From assembly GCA_963819635.1 (NCBI GenBank), contig CAWFWX010000003.1, positions 868,001 to 932,000 on the forward strand: DNA of 64,000 nt, read 5' to 3'. The translations under genes were made by a program, and so were the position numbers. The notes beneath the pieces were generated by a model, which worked only from the letters and a program-made list of their open reading frames with translations, did not search any database and was not told where the DNA came from. Positions within the stretch are counted from its first letter, which is position 1; each line of letters opens with the position of its first letter. Shown here piece by piece: positions 1 to 8,161 of the stretch. This stretch comes from JACVRW01 sp963819635 (GTDB lineage: Bacteria > Actinomycetota > Thermoleophilia > Solirubrobacterales > Thermoleophilaceae).

Positions 1-767
1 GCGCCCCTGAGGGCCAGGATCGACAGAGGCATGAGAATGACGGCGAAGCCGACCAGCTTCGCCATTGTCGCCCAGGCCGAATGCTCGATCGGGGTGCCGA
101 CCAGCACGTGGCGCATCAACTCAATCGCCGGGGTGAACGGTTGTACGTCAGAGGTCCACTGGATCCATTCGGGCAGTAGGGCGACCGGGAAATAGACGCC
201 CGCGACCAGCGTGATCAAGGCGATGATGAAGTTCGTGCCTCCAATCGCCTGCTTGAAGATCAGGACGATGGCCGTGAAGAGCAGTCCGAGACCAGTGAAC
301 GCCAAGGCGCCAACGAGTGCGATCGGGACCGCGTATGGAGCTGTCGCCCAGTCGATCGGCAGCCCGTAGAGCAGGCCTCCGATCGCGATCATGATGAAGG
401 CGGTGAGCAGCGACTGGAGGAATGGAAACACCACCATCGCAGTCACGCCGGCAACCGGTCCGAAGGGCGAAACGACGAGCCGCTCGAACGTGCCGACCTG
501 CAGCTCCTCGCGGACGGTGGCGGCCACTCCGAGGGTCGAGAGCAGCACCTGCATGATCGCCATTCCGACGATGACGAAGGCGAAGTAGTTCTCGGCCGAT
601 GGGAAGGCATCGATCCGTACGAGCTGGGAGATGTAGTGGAACAGCACGACGCTGAACAGGAGCGACAGGGTCGTGCTGAGGAAGAAGGTCCGGTATGTGA
701 TGAACACGTACCACTGTCGCCGCATCACGGCCAGCATGCCGTCGCAGGTGAGGGCCAAGCCGCTCAT
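1..767 (-). CDS. ABC-2 type transporter permease (3' end outside window)
   Basis: Translating the minus strand from the ATG at 767 gives about 255 residues with no stop, running off the left edge. The N-terminal cytoplasmic segment is followed by several long hydrophobic stretches and the phrase ATVREELQVGTFERL, which resembles the conserved cytoplasmic loop of ABC-2 permeases such as daunorubicin-type and polysaccharide or lipid exporters. Its start overlaps the stop of the upstream ATPase gene by 4 bp (ATGA), so the two are translationally coupled and form one exporter in the inner membrane. Substrate cannot be read from sequence; the HprK-like gene upstream and the glycan locus suggest an envelope component. 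The C-terminus is missing only because the window ends. Confidence 0.88.
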   Translation of the reverse strand, partial: MSGLALTCDGMLAVMRRQWYVFITYRTFFLSTTLSLLFSVVLFHYISQLVRIDAFPSAENYFAFVIVGMAIMQVLLSTLGVAATVREELQVGTFERLVVSPFGPVAGVTAMVVFPFLQSLLTAFIMIAIGGLLYGLPIDWATAPYAVPIALVGALAFTGLGLLFTAIVLIFKQAIGGTNFIIALITLVAGVYFPVALLPEWIQWTSDVQPFTPAIELMRHVLVGTPIEHSAWATMAKLVGFAVILMPLSILALRG

Positions 768-1477
768 GCCTCCACAAGCCTTCCGTTCTCCACCACGTGC
801 CGTGCGTCGAAGGCCATGCGCTCTTCCTCGGCCGAGGGCGAGCACCAGATCACGGCTCCACCGGCGCTGCGGACTCGCTCGACAGCAGCGTCCAGCAAGG
901 CGTTTCCGGCGCCGTCGAGACTGTTCCGAGGCTCGTCGAGCAGCACAACGGTCGGGTCGTGCAGGAACGTCATGGCCAGGCGGACTCGCTGACGCTGGCC
1001 CATCGACAGACGGTCCACGCGGCGTTTCTCGAACTCCTCGAGTCCGAACGCCTCCAGGGTTGAGGCCACCGCGGTGCGGCGATCGCCACGCGGCACCTGC
1101 GCGATCGTCGCCCAGTACTCGAGGTGGCGGCGGACGGACAGGCGCGCGTAGAGACCCGCGCTCGCGGCGGACAGGTAGCCGATGTGGCGCTGGTACCTGC
1201 GGCGATCCCTCACGGGATGCAGGTTCCAGATCTCGACGAGCCCCGTGTCCGGGTAGATCACGCCCGCGATGATTCGAAGCAGAGTCGTCTTTCCGACACC
1301 GTTCGGCCCGCCGACCCACGACACGGTCCCTGCGTTCACGACGAGATCGGCCTCTCGCAACACCTCTACCTTGCCGAAGCACTTGGCCACGCCGAACGCC
1401 ACCACCGCGGGCTCTCCGCCGGGGGCGCGCTGCTCCTGGGGCTGAGCCGGGGCCTGGGTGATCTCGAAGGTACTCAC
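764..1477 (-). CDS. ABC transporter ATP-binding protein
   Basis: A 237-residue ABC ATPase. Walker A is GPNGVGKTT (about 57-65), the signature is LSMGQRQR (about 157-164) and Walker B is TVVLLDEP (about 176-183). The GTG at 1477 was chosen over the longer open frame because it overlaps the stop of the HprK-like gene by 4 bp (GTGA) and removes a low-complexity Arg/Gly-rich N-terminus. The D-loop region reads DEPRNSLD, and the position of the usual H-loop histidine is occupied by a CSPS sequence, so the canonical switch histidine appears to be absent. It pairs with the ABC-2 permease downstream. It may therefore work with reduced or altered hydrolysis, which is an inference. Confidence 0.9.
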   Translation of the reverse strand: MSTFEITQAPAQPQEQRAPGGEPAVVAFGVAKCFGKVEVLREADLVVNAGTVSWVGGPNGVGKTTLLRIIAGVIYPDTGLVEIWNLHPVRDRRRYQRHIGYLSAASAGLYARLSVRRHLEYWATIAQVPRGDRRTAVASTLEAFGLEEFEKRRVDRLSMGQRQRVRLAMTFLHDPTVVLLDEPRNSLDGAGNALLDAAVERVRSAGGAVIWCSPSAEEERMAFDARHVVENGRLVEA

Positions 1478-2436
1478 GCTGACGCTCCTGCAAAGGCGCC
1501 GCGCGCGGGTTCGAGGACCCCCTCGACGAGCTCGGCCAGGCGGCGAGGGTCGGCGTCCCCAGGTGCCTTCAGCGAGTACGTGCCGGCACCGGCAGCCACC
1601 GCGCTGAAGAGCTCGAACATCTCTTCCTCGCCCACCGAGACCCCCGGGAGCTTCAGCGCATGGGGCAGAAGGTCGAGCGGCGTGCAAGACAGCGGCGTGA
1701 GGCTCACCTCGCCCTCACTCCGGCGGTCGAGCAGGACGATCGCCTCGAGCTGAACCGGCGACCCGACCACGTTCCGCACGGAGATCCACGATTCATCCGG
1801 AAACGAGGCGAGCTCCTCGGCGAACCAGGACTCAGAGCGCGAAGCCCCAAGCTCCCGGATCGGAAGATTCATCACGGGGGGACCCGGCTGCGCCACGATC
1901 ACCCCGTCGTCGTTCTGCTCGAGGACCACGACGTCGTCCGCGACGAGAGCGGCGCCCCGTTGCAGCAACGCGGTCGCGAGCGTGGACTTTCCCCAACCGG
2001 TCTGAGCCATCAGAAGCACGGCCCGGCCCTGAATCGCGACGGCGCTTGCGTGCACCGCCTGGTGTCCTCGGACCAGCGACGTGAACCAGAGGACCGTGTC
2101 GAGCAGGAAGCGACACGACGCCGTATCCCCCGGCACGGTCGCGGCGCAGCGGATCGCGGCGCCTTCGCGGGCGATGTGGAAGGTCGCCTCTCCGTCTCGG
2201 AAGATCGCGTAGTCGCCGTTCACTCCGGCGTCGATGACGACCGGCTCGCCATCCGGAAACAAGACATCCCAGACCCGCGTTACCGCGACCCAGTCAGGCG
2301 GAAGCAGCCGCCCCTGCTGAGCGCACTCGATGCCGATTACCGCGTCGCCGGAGCCGGCCACCAGGGGAACCCCTGGCAGCGGAAAATCTGGCCGGAAGCG
2401 CTCTCCGAAAGCGAGGAAGTGACCATTGGGCCGCAC
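1474..2436 (-). CDS. HprK-like serine kinase/phosphorylase domain protein
   Basis: 320 residues. The C-terminal half carries the HPr-kinase-like core: VHASAVAI (about 128-135), a P-loop AQTGWGKST (about 144-152) and an acidic pair in LVADDVV. The N-terminal 120 residues lack the classical HprK regulatory domain, so this belongs to the shorter HprK-related group found in actinobacterial and exosortase-type surface loci and in some lasso-peptide clusters, not the true sugar-catabolite HprK. It is the first gene of a three-gene unit with 4-bp overlaps to the ABC ATPase and permease, so it probably phosphorylates a substrate, peptide or sugar handled by that exporter. No precursor peptide was seen nearby. 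Confidence 0.75.
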   Translation of the reverse strand: MRPNGHFLAFGERFRPDFPLPGVPLVAGSGDAVIGIECAQQGRLLPPDWVAVTRVWDVLFPDGEPVVIDAGVNGDYAIFRDGEATFHIAREGAAIRCAATVPGDTASCRFLLDTVLWFTSLVRGHQAVHASAVAIQGRAVLLMAQTGWGKSTLATALLQRGAALVADDVVVLEQNDDGVIVAQPGPPVMNLPIRELGASRSESWFAEELASFPDESWISVRNVVGSPVQLEAIVLLDRRSEGEVSLTPLSCTPLDLLPHALKLPGVSVGEEEMFELFSAVAAGAGTYSLKAPGDADPRRLAELVEGVLEPARGAFAGASA

Positions 2437-2487
2437 GGTCTTCTAACGGGCCGCGCGGCGGTGTTCTTGTGCGACCCTTCCTCGCCG

Positions 2488-3351
2488 ATGTCCAACGCTC
2501 GCCGACTCGCCGTGTCCGCCGCTGAGCGGATTCTGCCGGCGGCGGCCATGCGCCGCGCACGCGTGGCGAAGTTCGACCGGGAGCGCCGCCGCTATCCGGC
2601 GCGGGTGGTCGAGCACGAGTACGGCGGCGTGCGCTACCAGGTGCTGATCGCGGCGCCCTACGACGAGCGCTACGACCATGACTGGCCCGAACTTCAAGAG
2701 GTCGCCTGGCTGAAGCGGCGGCGCCTACGGCCCGGTGCACGCGTCTTCGATCTCGGCGCGAGCTCGGGAGTCGTCGCGATGCTTCTCGCGGACGCTGTGG
2801 GTCCGGACGGCCAGGTGGTCGCGCTCGAAGCGCATCCTGCGGACATCCCCACCATCTCCCGCAACCGCGATCTCAACGGGCTCCGTCAGATCGAGGCGCT
2901 GCACGGCGCCATCGCGCGAGAATCGGGCGAGGTCGTCTTCGGCCGGAACGGCTTCGTCGACGATGGCTCGCGCCGTTGGGGCGACATGCGCGTGCCGAGC
3001 TTCAGCGTCGACGCACTGTCAAATCGCTACGGGCCCCCGGACGTCGTGTTCATCGACGTCGAGGGCTATGAGCTCGAGGCGCTCCTGGGAGCGCAGGCGA
3101 CCCTCGCGCATGGACCGGACTGGTATGTCGAGGTCCACGGGGACGAGCAGCTTGGCGTCTACGGCGCCTCCTGCCGCGATGTGATCGATCTGCTGGCAGA
3201 AAACAGCTACGAGCTGTTCGCGGCGCCGGATTCGCCATACATCCGCGACGCCCAGGGCAATGTGCGCCCGGAGTACCCGATTCGTCGGCTCGAGGAGTGG
3301 CCGGATGAACTCCTCCACCACCGGTTCTTTCTGCTCGCAACGAGGGGGTAG
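2488..3351 (+). CDS. FkbM family methyltransferase
   Basis: 287 residues. SAM-binding motif I is VFDLGASSG (about 86-94), followed by VVALEAHP at the end of strand beta-2. The FkbM hallmark IDVEGYELEALLGA lies near residue 195. The family transfers methyl groups to sugar or polyketide hydroxyls. The ATG at 2488 was chosen because the upstream open frame is antisense to the HprK-like gene and the protein then starts with a normal short basic leader. The divergent HprK-like gene starts 51 bp away. The next gene, a TylF-like methyltransferase, follows after 23 bp, so the two are probably co-transcribed and act on the same glycan. Confidence 0.88.
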   Translation: MSNARRLAVSAAERILPAAAMRRARVAKFDRERRRYPARVVEHEYGGVRYQVLIAAPYDERYDHDWPELQEVAWLKRRRLRPGARVFDLGASSGVVAMLLADAVGPDGQVVALEAHPADIPTISRNRDLNGLRQIEALHGAIARESGEVVFGRNGFVDDGSRRWGDMRVPSFSVDALSNRYGPPDVVFIDVEGYELEALLGAQATLAHGPDWYVEVHGDEQLGVYGASCRDVIDLLAENSYELFAAPDSPYIRDAQGNVRPEYPIRRLEEWPDELLHHRFFLLATRG

Positions 3352-3374
3352 CGCCTTCGATAGCGTGACCGGTC

Positions 3375-4319
3375 GTGTCGCAGACGGACGAGTCGGTCTT
3401 CCCGTTTGACGTTCTCTCGACCTCGGGTTTCCCCGGCAACGTCGGGAGCTTGGTCGACCGCGTGAAGCCCTTCAGCATGTTCCCCCCGCACCCATGGGGT
3501 ACATGGCTCTACGGACGCGTGTTCCAGGAGCGATGCGCCCGTTTGCCGGGCGACCTTCTGGAGGCAGGGGTGGGCGCGGGCGGAATGTCGTTTTTCCTGG
3601 GGCTGCTGCTCCGTGAGATTGGCCAGGAGAGGCGCGTGTACAGCGTGGACAGCTTCGAGGGCCTTCCCGAACCCGACCGTCGCAGGGACAATCCGTACTT
3701 CGTCAAAGGCCAGTACGGCGCCGCCGGCAACCCTCTTCTCGAGTCCTACAAGCTCGGTGCCGAGGGGCTGGGCATCGACTCGACGATGGTCCCCGTAAAG
3801 GGATTCTTCGAGGACGTCCTGCCGACCCTGGACACCGACCGAAGCTTCTGCTTCGTCCACGTGGATGCCGATCTCTATGGCTCGGTTCTGTGCGCGCTCG
3901 AACACCTCTGGGACAGGATTGTCGATGGTGGCGTCCTCGCGATCGATGACTTCTTCCACACGTCGCAGGGCGCGCTGCGCGCCGCCGCCGAGTTCTTCAA
4001 CTCGCGGGGCCACGTGCCCCTGTACCACGTCGCTTTCCCGTACAGCGTGTTCGTCTTCAAGGAAGAGTGGGACTTCTCGCCGCGAGGCGTCGACGGAAAC
4101 GCCTACTCGCTCGACTGGCTCCGTCAGGACGAGTTCTTCCTCGAGGCTCTGCGCGCGAGTCGAGAGCGCTCCGCCGGCGACGGTCGCGCTCAGGAGAACT
4201 GCGACCGGATGCTCGCGACGCTCGAAGCAGCGCCTTATCCAGGCGAGATCTACGACTACTGGCGCTCGCTCGAGCGCTTCTGGCAGGCGATGGACTTCCG
4301 CCCGGCCGCAGCCGGCTAG
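3375..4319 (+). CDS. TylF/MycF-family sugar O-methyltransferase
   Basis: 314 residues from a GTG start. The SAM motif LLEAGVGAGG (about 61-70) is followed by VYSVDSFEGLPEP. HVDADLY (about 161-167) and LAIDDFFH (about 188-194) match the metal-ligand aspartates of the TylF/MycF macrocin O-methyltransferase family, which is Mg-dependent and methylates deoxysugar hydroxyls. The family usually has about 250 residues; here a 60-residue C-terminal helical extension is present. The gene lies 23 bp behind an FkbM methyltransferase. Its TAG stop shares a CTAG palindrome with the stop of the convergent glycosylphosphotransferase gene. Confidence 0.88.
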   Translation: MSQTDESVFPFDVLSTSGFPGNVGSLVDRVKPFSMFPPHPWGTWLYGRVFQERCARLPGDLLEAGVGAGGMSFFLGLLLREIGQERRVYSVDSFEGLPEPDRRRDNPYFVKGQYGAAGNPLLESYKLGAEGLGIDSTMVPVKGFFEDVLPTLDTDRSFCFVHVDADLYGSVLCALEHLWDRIVDGGVLAIDDFFHTSQGALRAAAEFFNSRGHVPLYHVAFPYSVFVFKEEWDFSPRGVDGNAYSLDWLRQDEFFLEALRASRERSAGDGRAQENCDRMLATLEAAPYPGEIYDYWRSLERFWQAMDFRPAAAG

Positions 4320-5860
4320 AGCCCGCGGCGGCCGAGCACGAACGGCACCGTACGGAGCAGGATCTTCACGTCCAGCCACAGCGACCAGTTCGCGCCGTAC
4401 AGATAGTCGATCTTCACCATTTCCTGCAGCGGAATCCGGGCCGAGCCGAAGATCTGCCACATGCCCGTCATCCCGGGAGCGAGCAGCAGGCGCCTGCGCT
4501 GCCAGCCCTCCACGAGGCGGTCCTCGTCGATTACGAGCGGGCGCGGCCCGACCAGCGCCATGTCGCCCCGCAGCACGTTGAGCAGCTGGGGCAGCTCGTC
4601 CAGCGAGGTTCTGCGCAGAAATCTGCCGACTCGAGTGACGCGAGGGTCGTCCTCGATCTTGAAGAGCCCTCCCCCGGCCTCGTTGCGTTCCAGCAAGGCC
4701 GGCTTGTGGGCGTCGGCATCAACCACCATCGTCCGGAACTTGAGCATCTCGAATGCGAGGTTGCCGCGTCCCATTCTGCGTTGGCGGAAGAGCACGGGCC
4801 CGCGGGTGTCGAGCTTGATCGCGAGGGCTATCAGCAGCATCAAGGGCCCGACGAGCAGGACCAGGGTCGCGGCGCCCGTCACATCCAGGCTCCGCTTCAG
4901 GAGCGCAGACGACCGCGACAGCCCGTAGCGACGTACGCCGAGCAGTGTCATGCCGTCGATCTGGTCGAACTCGACCGAGGACCCGACGACTTCGAACAGC
5001 CGCGGAAGAACGCTGACCTTCACGCCAAGCGCCTTGACGAGGCGGATTGCGTCGAGGATGTGATCGGCGTCCGACTCCCCCGGAGCGATGATCACCCGAT
5101 CGACGTCGTGCTGCTCCAGCGTGAGCCCGAGGGTGTCGAAGTCGCCAAGGATGGGAAGGCCGTTGGCGCCGGGCGGATCCCTCTCGAGGGCGACCCGCCC
5201 CACGATGTGCGTCTTGACGCCGGTGGAGGCATCTACCTTCGCGGCCACCCACGAGGCCAGCTCGTGGCCGCCCAAGACGAGGCAGCGCTCGGCCGGCGCC
5301 ACGGCGCGCGCCACCCGCCTCGAGGCGCAGCGGGTTACGAGCATCGAGACGAACAGAATGATCCACAGGCCCAGGGCTTGGTCGCGACCGAACCTTCCCT
5401 CCACGATCCAGTCTCCCGCTAGGAAGATCAGCAGGGTGTAGAGGGTCGCAACCCAGAACAGCTGGGGTGCCTCATCGAGGGTCGCCTTGTTGAGGAGATG
5501 TTCGTCGCGGTCGTACAGACCCGCGACCTTGCCCACGATGACGATGAGGGGAATCCCGGCGAGAGCCCAGAGGCTCACGCTGTCGTGCTCACCCAGCAGC
5601 ACCACGCCGAGCACGAGCGCGATCGCCGCGGACAGCGCGTCTGCCAGCCCAAGCGCGCGCCGGAAGACCATGTCGCGAACGAAGGTCGACTCGTTGGACC
5701 CGCCCTCCGGGATTTCTCGCACTTCGCTTCCCGGGCGCGCCGAGCCGATGAATGGAAGCCGCAGCGCGCGGAGGCCCCGCCGCCGGACGGCCGGCACCGT
5801 CTCGGGTGCCTCGTGGTGCGCTGGTGAACCCAGTTGCTTGCTCGGCATCGCTCGAGGCAC
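4316..5860 (-). CDS. Polyprenyl glycosylphosphotransferase (glycan-initiating sugar transferase)
   Basis: 514 residues. The N-terminal half has several transmembrane helices and a nucleotide-binding-like domain (RCLVLGGHELASW) typical of WbaP/WcaJ/CpsE proteins. The C-terminal catalytic domain shows KRSLDVTGA, GPVLFRQRRMGRG, MLKFRTM, DELPQLLNVLRGDM and VGPRP, and ends in the usual leucine-rich tail. The enzyme moves a sugar-1-phosphate from a nucleotide sugar to undecaprenyl phosphate at the inner membrane and starts a repeat unit. It is one of two such enzymes in the window (the other ends at 55403). A candidate operator (CGGAT-N4-TACCCC) lies about 40 bp upstream of its start. The first residues before the acidic segment may not be native; the start is uncertain by up to 50 codons. 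Confidence 0.9.
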   Translation of the reverse strand: MPRAMPSKQLGSPAHHEAPETVPAVRRRGLRALRLPFIGSARPGSEVREIPEGGSNESTFVRDMVFRRALGLADALSAAIALVLGVVLLGEHDSVSLWALAGIPLIVIVGKVAGLYDRDEHLLNKATLDEAPQLFWVATLYTLLIFLAGDWIVEGRFGRDQALGLWIILFVSMLVTRCASRRVARAVAPAERCLVLGGHELASWVAAKVDASTGVKTHIVGRVALERDPPGANGLPILGDFDTLGLTLEQHDVDRVIIAPGESDADHILDAIRLVKALGVKVSVLPRLFEVVGSSVEFDQIDGMTLLGVRRYGLSRSSALLKRSLDVTGAATLVLLVGPLMLLIALAIKLDTRGPVLFRQRRMGRGNLAFEMLKFRTMVVDADAHKPALLERNEAGGGLFKIEDDPRVTRVGRFLRRTSLDELPQLLNVLRGDMALVGPRPLVIDEDRLVEGWQRRRLLLAPGMTGMWQIFGSARIPLQEMVKIDYLYGANWSLWLDVKILLRTVPFVLGRRGL

Positions 5861-5898
5861 GCAACGGCGCGGGCGACCGCGCGCTCTCAGATATCCCC

Positions 5899-5913
5899 CG
5901 GATTTCGTACCCC
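5899..5913. promoter_or_regulatory. Candidate operator CGGAT-N4-TACCCC, site 1
   Basis: The sequence CGGATTTCGTACCCC lies 39 bp upstream of the glycosylphosphotransferase gene (start 5860, minus strand). The same CGGAT-N4-TACCCC arrangement recurs at 6246-6260 upstream of the divergent nucleotidyltransferase gene. Recurrence in two upstream regions suggests a shared regulator, but two copies in GC-rich DNA is limited evidence. Confidence 0.3.
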
Positions 5914-5941
5914 CGACGACTGAGGACAGCCAGAGACCGGC

Positions 5942-6139
5942 TTAGGTGAAGCGGCTTGCGCAGCGTCTCGATACGGCCGTGGTGCGCGTCCGACGCTCGC
6001 ACGGGAGGCGAATGGAGGCAGCGGAAGCGGTGACGCGTTCCGCCTCCGCGGCACGGCGCAGACGAAGTCCGGCCACCAGGGCCGGAATGATCGCCCACCA
6101 GCAGATCAATCCCAGAACGGCCAGGATCTCCAGATCCAT
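5942..6139 (-). CDS. Small membrane protein, hypothetical
   Basis: About 65 residues: a hydrophobic N-terminal segment (ILAVLGLICWWAIIPALV) followed by an Arg-rich cytoplasmic tail. A clear GGAGGT lies 9 nt upstream of the ATG at 6139; the ATG at 6148 is directly abutting that site and so is the less likely start. The gene sits just upstream of, and on the same strand as, the glycosylphosphotransferase. No family was recognised. Function could be a membrane accessory of glycan initiation, but that rests only on position. Confidence 0.4.
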   Translation of the reverse strand: MDLEILAVLGLICWWAIIPALVAGLRLRRAAEAERVTASAASIRLPCERRTRTTAVSRRCASRFT

Positions 6140-6238
6140 GACGCTCATACCTCCAGGCTGCTGATCATCTTCCCCTGATCGGACGCTTCAACACCCCGCG
6201 CGAGGCCGACTCCGCACTTTGGTCCTTTTTTCGACCGG

Positions 6239-6260
6239 GGGGTAACGGATGCTTTACCCC
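6239..6260. promoter_or_regulatory. Inverted repeat GGGGTAA-N8-TTACCCC (contains operator site 2)
   Basis: A perfect 7-bp inverted repeat with an 8-nt spacer lies 15 bp upstream of the GTG at 6276. Its right half, CGGATGCTTTACCCC, matches the pattern at 5899-5913. The size and symmetry fit a dimeric repressor site. The position next to the start codon would also allow an RNA hairpin that hides the ribosome-binding site. Confidence 0.4.
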
Positions 6261-6275
6261 AGGTCGGAACGTTGA

Positions 6276-7330
6276 GTGCGCATGGTCACGAAGGCCATCC
6301 TGTTCGCCCCAGCGGATCGGCACGAGTCCCCGGAGCGCTCGCCCCACGCACTCTCGGCGCCGAACCCGCGTCTGGCGATGCTGCCGGTGGGCAACCGCCC
6401 CCTCGTTCTCCACGCGCTGGACGAGCTCTCTGCCGCCGGGATCGAGGAGATCGCCGTCGTCAGCGACCAGGAAGTCGCGGAGGACGTCCAGCGGGTGATC
6501 GACCACTGGCCGCTCATGCGGCACGCCAAGGCGCATGTATCCGTCGATTCGAGCTCCAGCTTCCTGGACGGACTCCAGAAGGTGGCGCCGTGGCTCGGCG
6601 AGGACAGTTTCGTAGTCCACATGTGCGACAGCCTTCGACACGACGGCCTTGCGAGCACGATCGCCGATCCGCCCACGGGAGCGAACGACGTTCTGGCGCT
6701 CGTGGAGGCGCCGGCCGAGGATGCGACGCCCGTCCGGCGCGGGTCTGGCGAGCCTCCGCAGCGCCGGGATCTACGTATTCGGCCCGGGCGTGCTCGAACT
6801 CGCCGGCGATATCGACGATACGCCGCGGTGGGATACGCAGATCGCCAACTGCGGCGGAACGCCTTGCAGCCGCGGGCGGGCGCCTCGAAGTCCGAGCGGT
6901 GCAGCGACTGGTGGCGCTACCGCCAGCGCCCCGACATCCTCCTTCAGGCGAACCGCTTCTTCCTGTCCGGCCTGAAGATGCAGCCGACGGAAGCCCGGCT
7001 CGAGAACACCGACCTGCAGGGCCCTGTGATGATCGACCCGACGGCGCGCCTGCGCTCCGCGACCGTGCGCGGGCCCGTGATCATCGGCCCGGATGCTGGA
7101 GATCACGCGACGCGTACATCGGCCCGTACACCTCGATCGGCCGCGGCGTGGTCATCGAGAACGCCGAGGTCGAGCACTCGATCATCCTCCCGGGCGCGTC
7201 GATCAAGCACCTTGGCGGTCGTCTCGAGGCGAGCGTGCGTCGGCGCCGACGCCGGGTGTTTCGCGATTTCCGCCTGCCCCGTGCGTTCCGCCTGAACGTG
7301 GGAGAACGGGCAGAAGTCGCAGTTACCTGA
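6276..7330 (+). CDS. RmlA-like sugar-phosphate nucleotidyltransferase with left-handed beta-helix (frameshifted, degenerate N-terminus)
   Basis: The N-terminal part reads PRLAMLPVGNRPLVLHALDEL and resembles the RmlA/GlmU nucleotidyltransferase fold. The middle (IYVFGPGVLELAGDIDD, then FFLSGLKMQPTEARL) and the hexapeptide-like C-terminus (GPYTSIGRGVVIENAEVEHS, then FRDFRLPRAFRLNVGE) match long glucose-1-phosphate thymidylyltransferases. Similarity moves between all three frames, with breaks near 6735, 6840, 6890 and 7100. Separately, in the unbroken N-terminus the Gly-rich GGxGTRL nucleotide loop is missing and replaced by APADRHESPERS, so catalysis is doubtful even after frame repair. Start is GTG 6276 or ATG 6282. 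It could be a regulatory or structural relative. Confidence 0.65.
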
Positions 7331-7338
7331 GAATTTCC

Positions 7339-7349
7339 TACCCCATCCG
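7339..7349. promoter_or_regulatory. Candidate operator half-sites TACCCC-ATCCG, site 3
   Basis: TACCCCATCCG reads CGGATGGGGTA on the other strand, so the two half-motifs of sites 1 and 2 (CGGAT and the TACCCC/GGGGTA element) recur here with different spacing and orientation, about 170 bp upstream of the sigma-factor start. Weak evidence on its own. Confidence 0.2.
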
Positions 7350-7390
7350 GGTGATCCCCCAACACCCTTGGGTCGAAGGTATGAGAAAAG

Positions 7391-7417
7391 ACTAGGGCTG
7401 CTCCCCTAGTGCACTAG
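7391..7417. promoter_or_regulatory. Overlapping CTAG inverted repeats upstream of the sigma factor
   Basis: Two symmetric elements overlap. ACTAGGG-CTGCTC-CCCTAGT (7391-7410) is a perfect 7-bp inverted repeat with a 6-nt spacer, and CTAGTGCACTAG (7406-7417) is a perfect 12-bp palindrome. Another CCTAGG follows at 7430-7435. The 190-bp gap between the nucleotidyltransferase gene and the sigma-factor gene contains no other feature. The elements may be operators for the sigma gene; the first could also form a short hairpin, but no T-tract follows. Confidence 0.4.
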
Positions 7418-7520
7418 TACGAAACTCAGCCTAGGGTCGCCCGAGTCGTACTCGCACTGGCTCGCACAGCAGCAAGCGCAGCAGCACCCCTTCCTCTCAA
7501 CCTTCTACGGCGGAGTTCTC

Positions 7521-8161
7521 ATGACTGAAGTGCCCCAGGCGGCCGAGGCCGCCGCCGATGGCTCACGGATGGGCCGCTTCATACGCGTCGCGAATTCCCG
7601 GCCGGCTCAGGCTGACGGACTGCTTGGCGAACGCCATCGCGCGTGCCAAGCAGGGCGACATGGACGCCCTCCACTTCCTCTACGTCACGCTATGCCGACG
7701 ATGTCTACGGCTTCGTGAACAGCATCGTTCGCGACACGCACGCGGCTGAGGATGTGACCCAGAACATCTTCGGCAAGCTGATGAACGCGATCCAGCGCTA
7801 CGAGCAGCGCGAGGTCCCGTTCGCGGCCTGGATCCTCCGGGTGGCGCGCAACGCGGCCCTCGACCACATGCGCGCCCGCCGGCAGATCCCGGTGGAGGAG
7901 GTGCGCGTGGACGACGACGGCCACGAGCAGACCGGCTTCGAGCGCTCCCAGTGCCTCCGCGAGGCGCTCGAGCGGCTGCCCGAGGACCAGCGCGAGGTGC
8001 TCGTGCTCCGCCATGTCGCGGGTCTGACGCCGGGCGAGATCGCGAAGCGCCTGGGCAAGACCGAGGGCTCGATCCACGGCCTGCACCACCGCGGCCGCGG
8101 AGCGCTTCAGGCCGCGCTCCGGGAGCTCGAGGCCGCGCCCGTAATCGCCGCCGCCGGCTAG
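7521..8161 (+). CDS. ECF-type RNA polymerase sigma factor (frameshifted)
   Basis: Region 2 is seen in LANAIARAKQGDMDALHFLY continuing to YADDVYGFVNS, AAEDVTQNIFGKL and FAAWILRVARNAALDHMRAR. Region 4 is seen in LREALERLPEDQREVLVLRH and GLTPGEIAKRLGKTEGSIHG. Two frame changes are needed, near 7620 and at about 7692 where one extra base separates FLYVT from YADD. The ATG at 7521 has a GGAG a few bases upstream, and the preceding CTAG palindromes are its likely control region. No anti-sigma gene was recognised nearby. It probably directs transcription of part of the surrounding locus, by position. Its stop shares a CTAG with the convergent gene. Confidence 0.8.

Noticed and set aside
4067..5422. 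Plus-strand open frame of 451 codons
   Set aside because: Antisense to the glycosylphosphotransferase, which has clear catalytic motifs and transmembrane helices.
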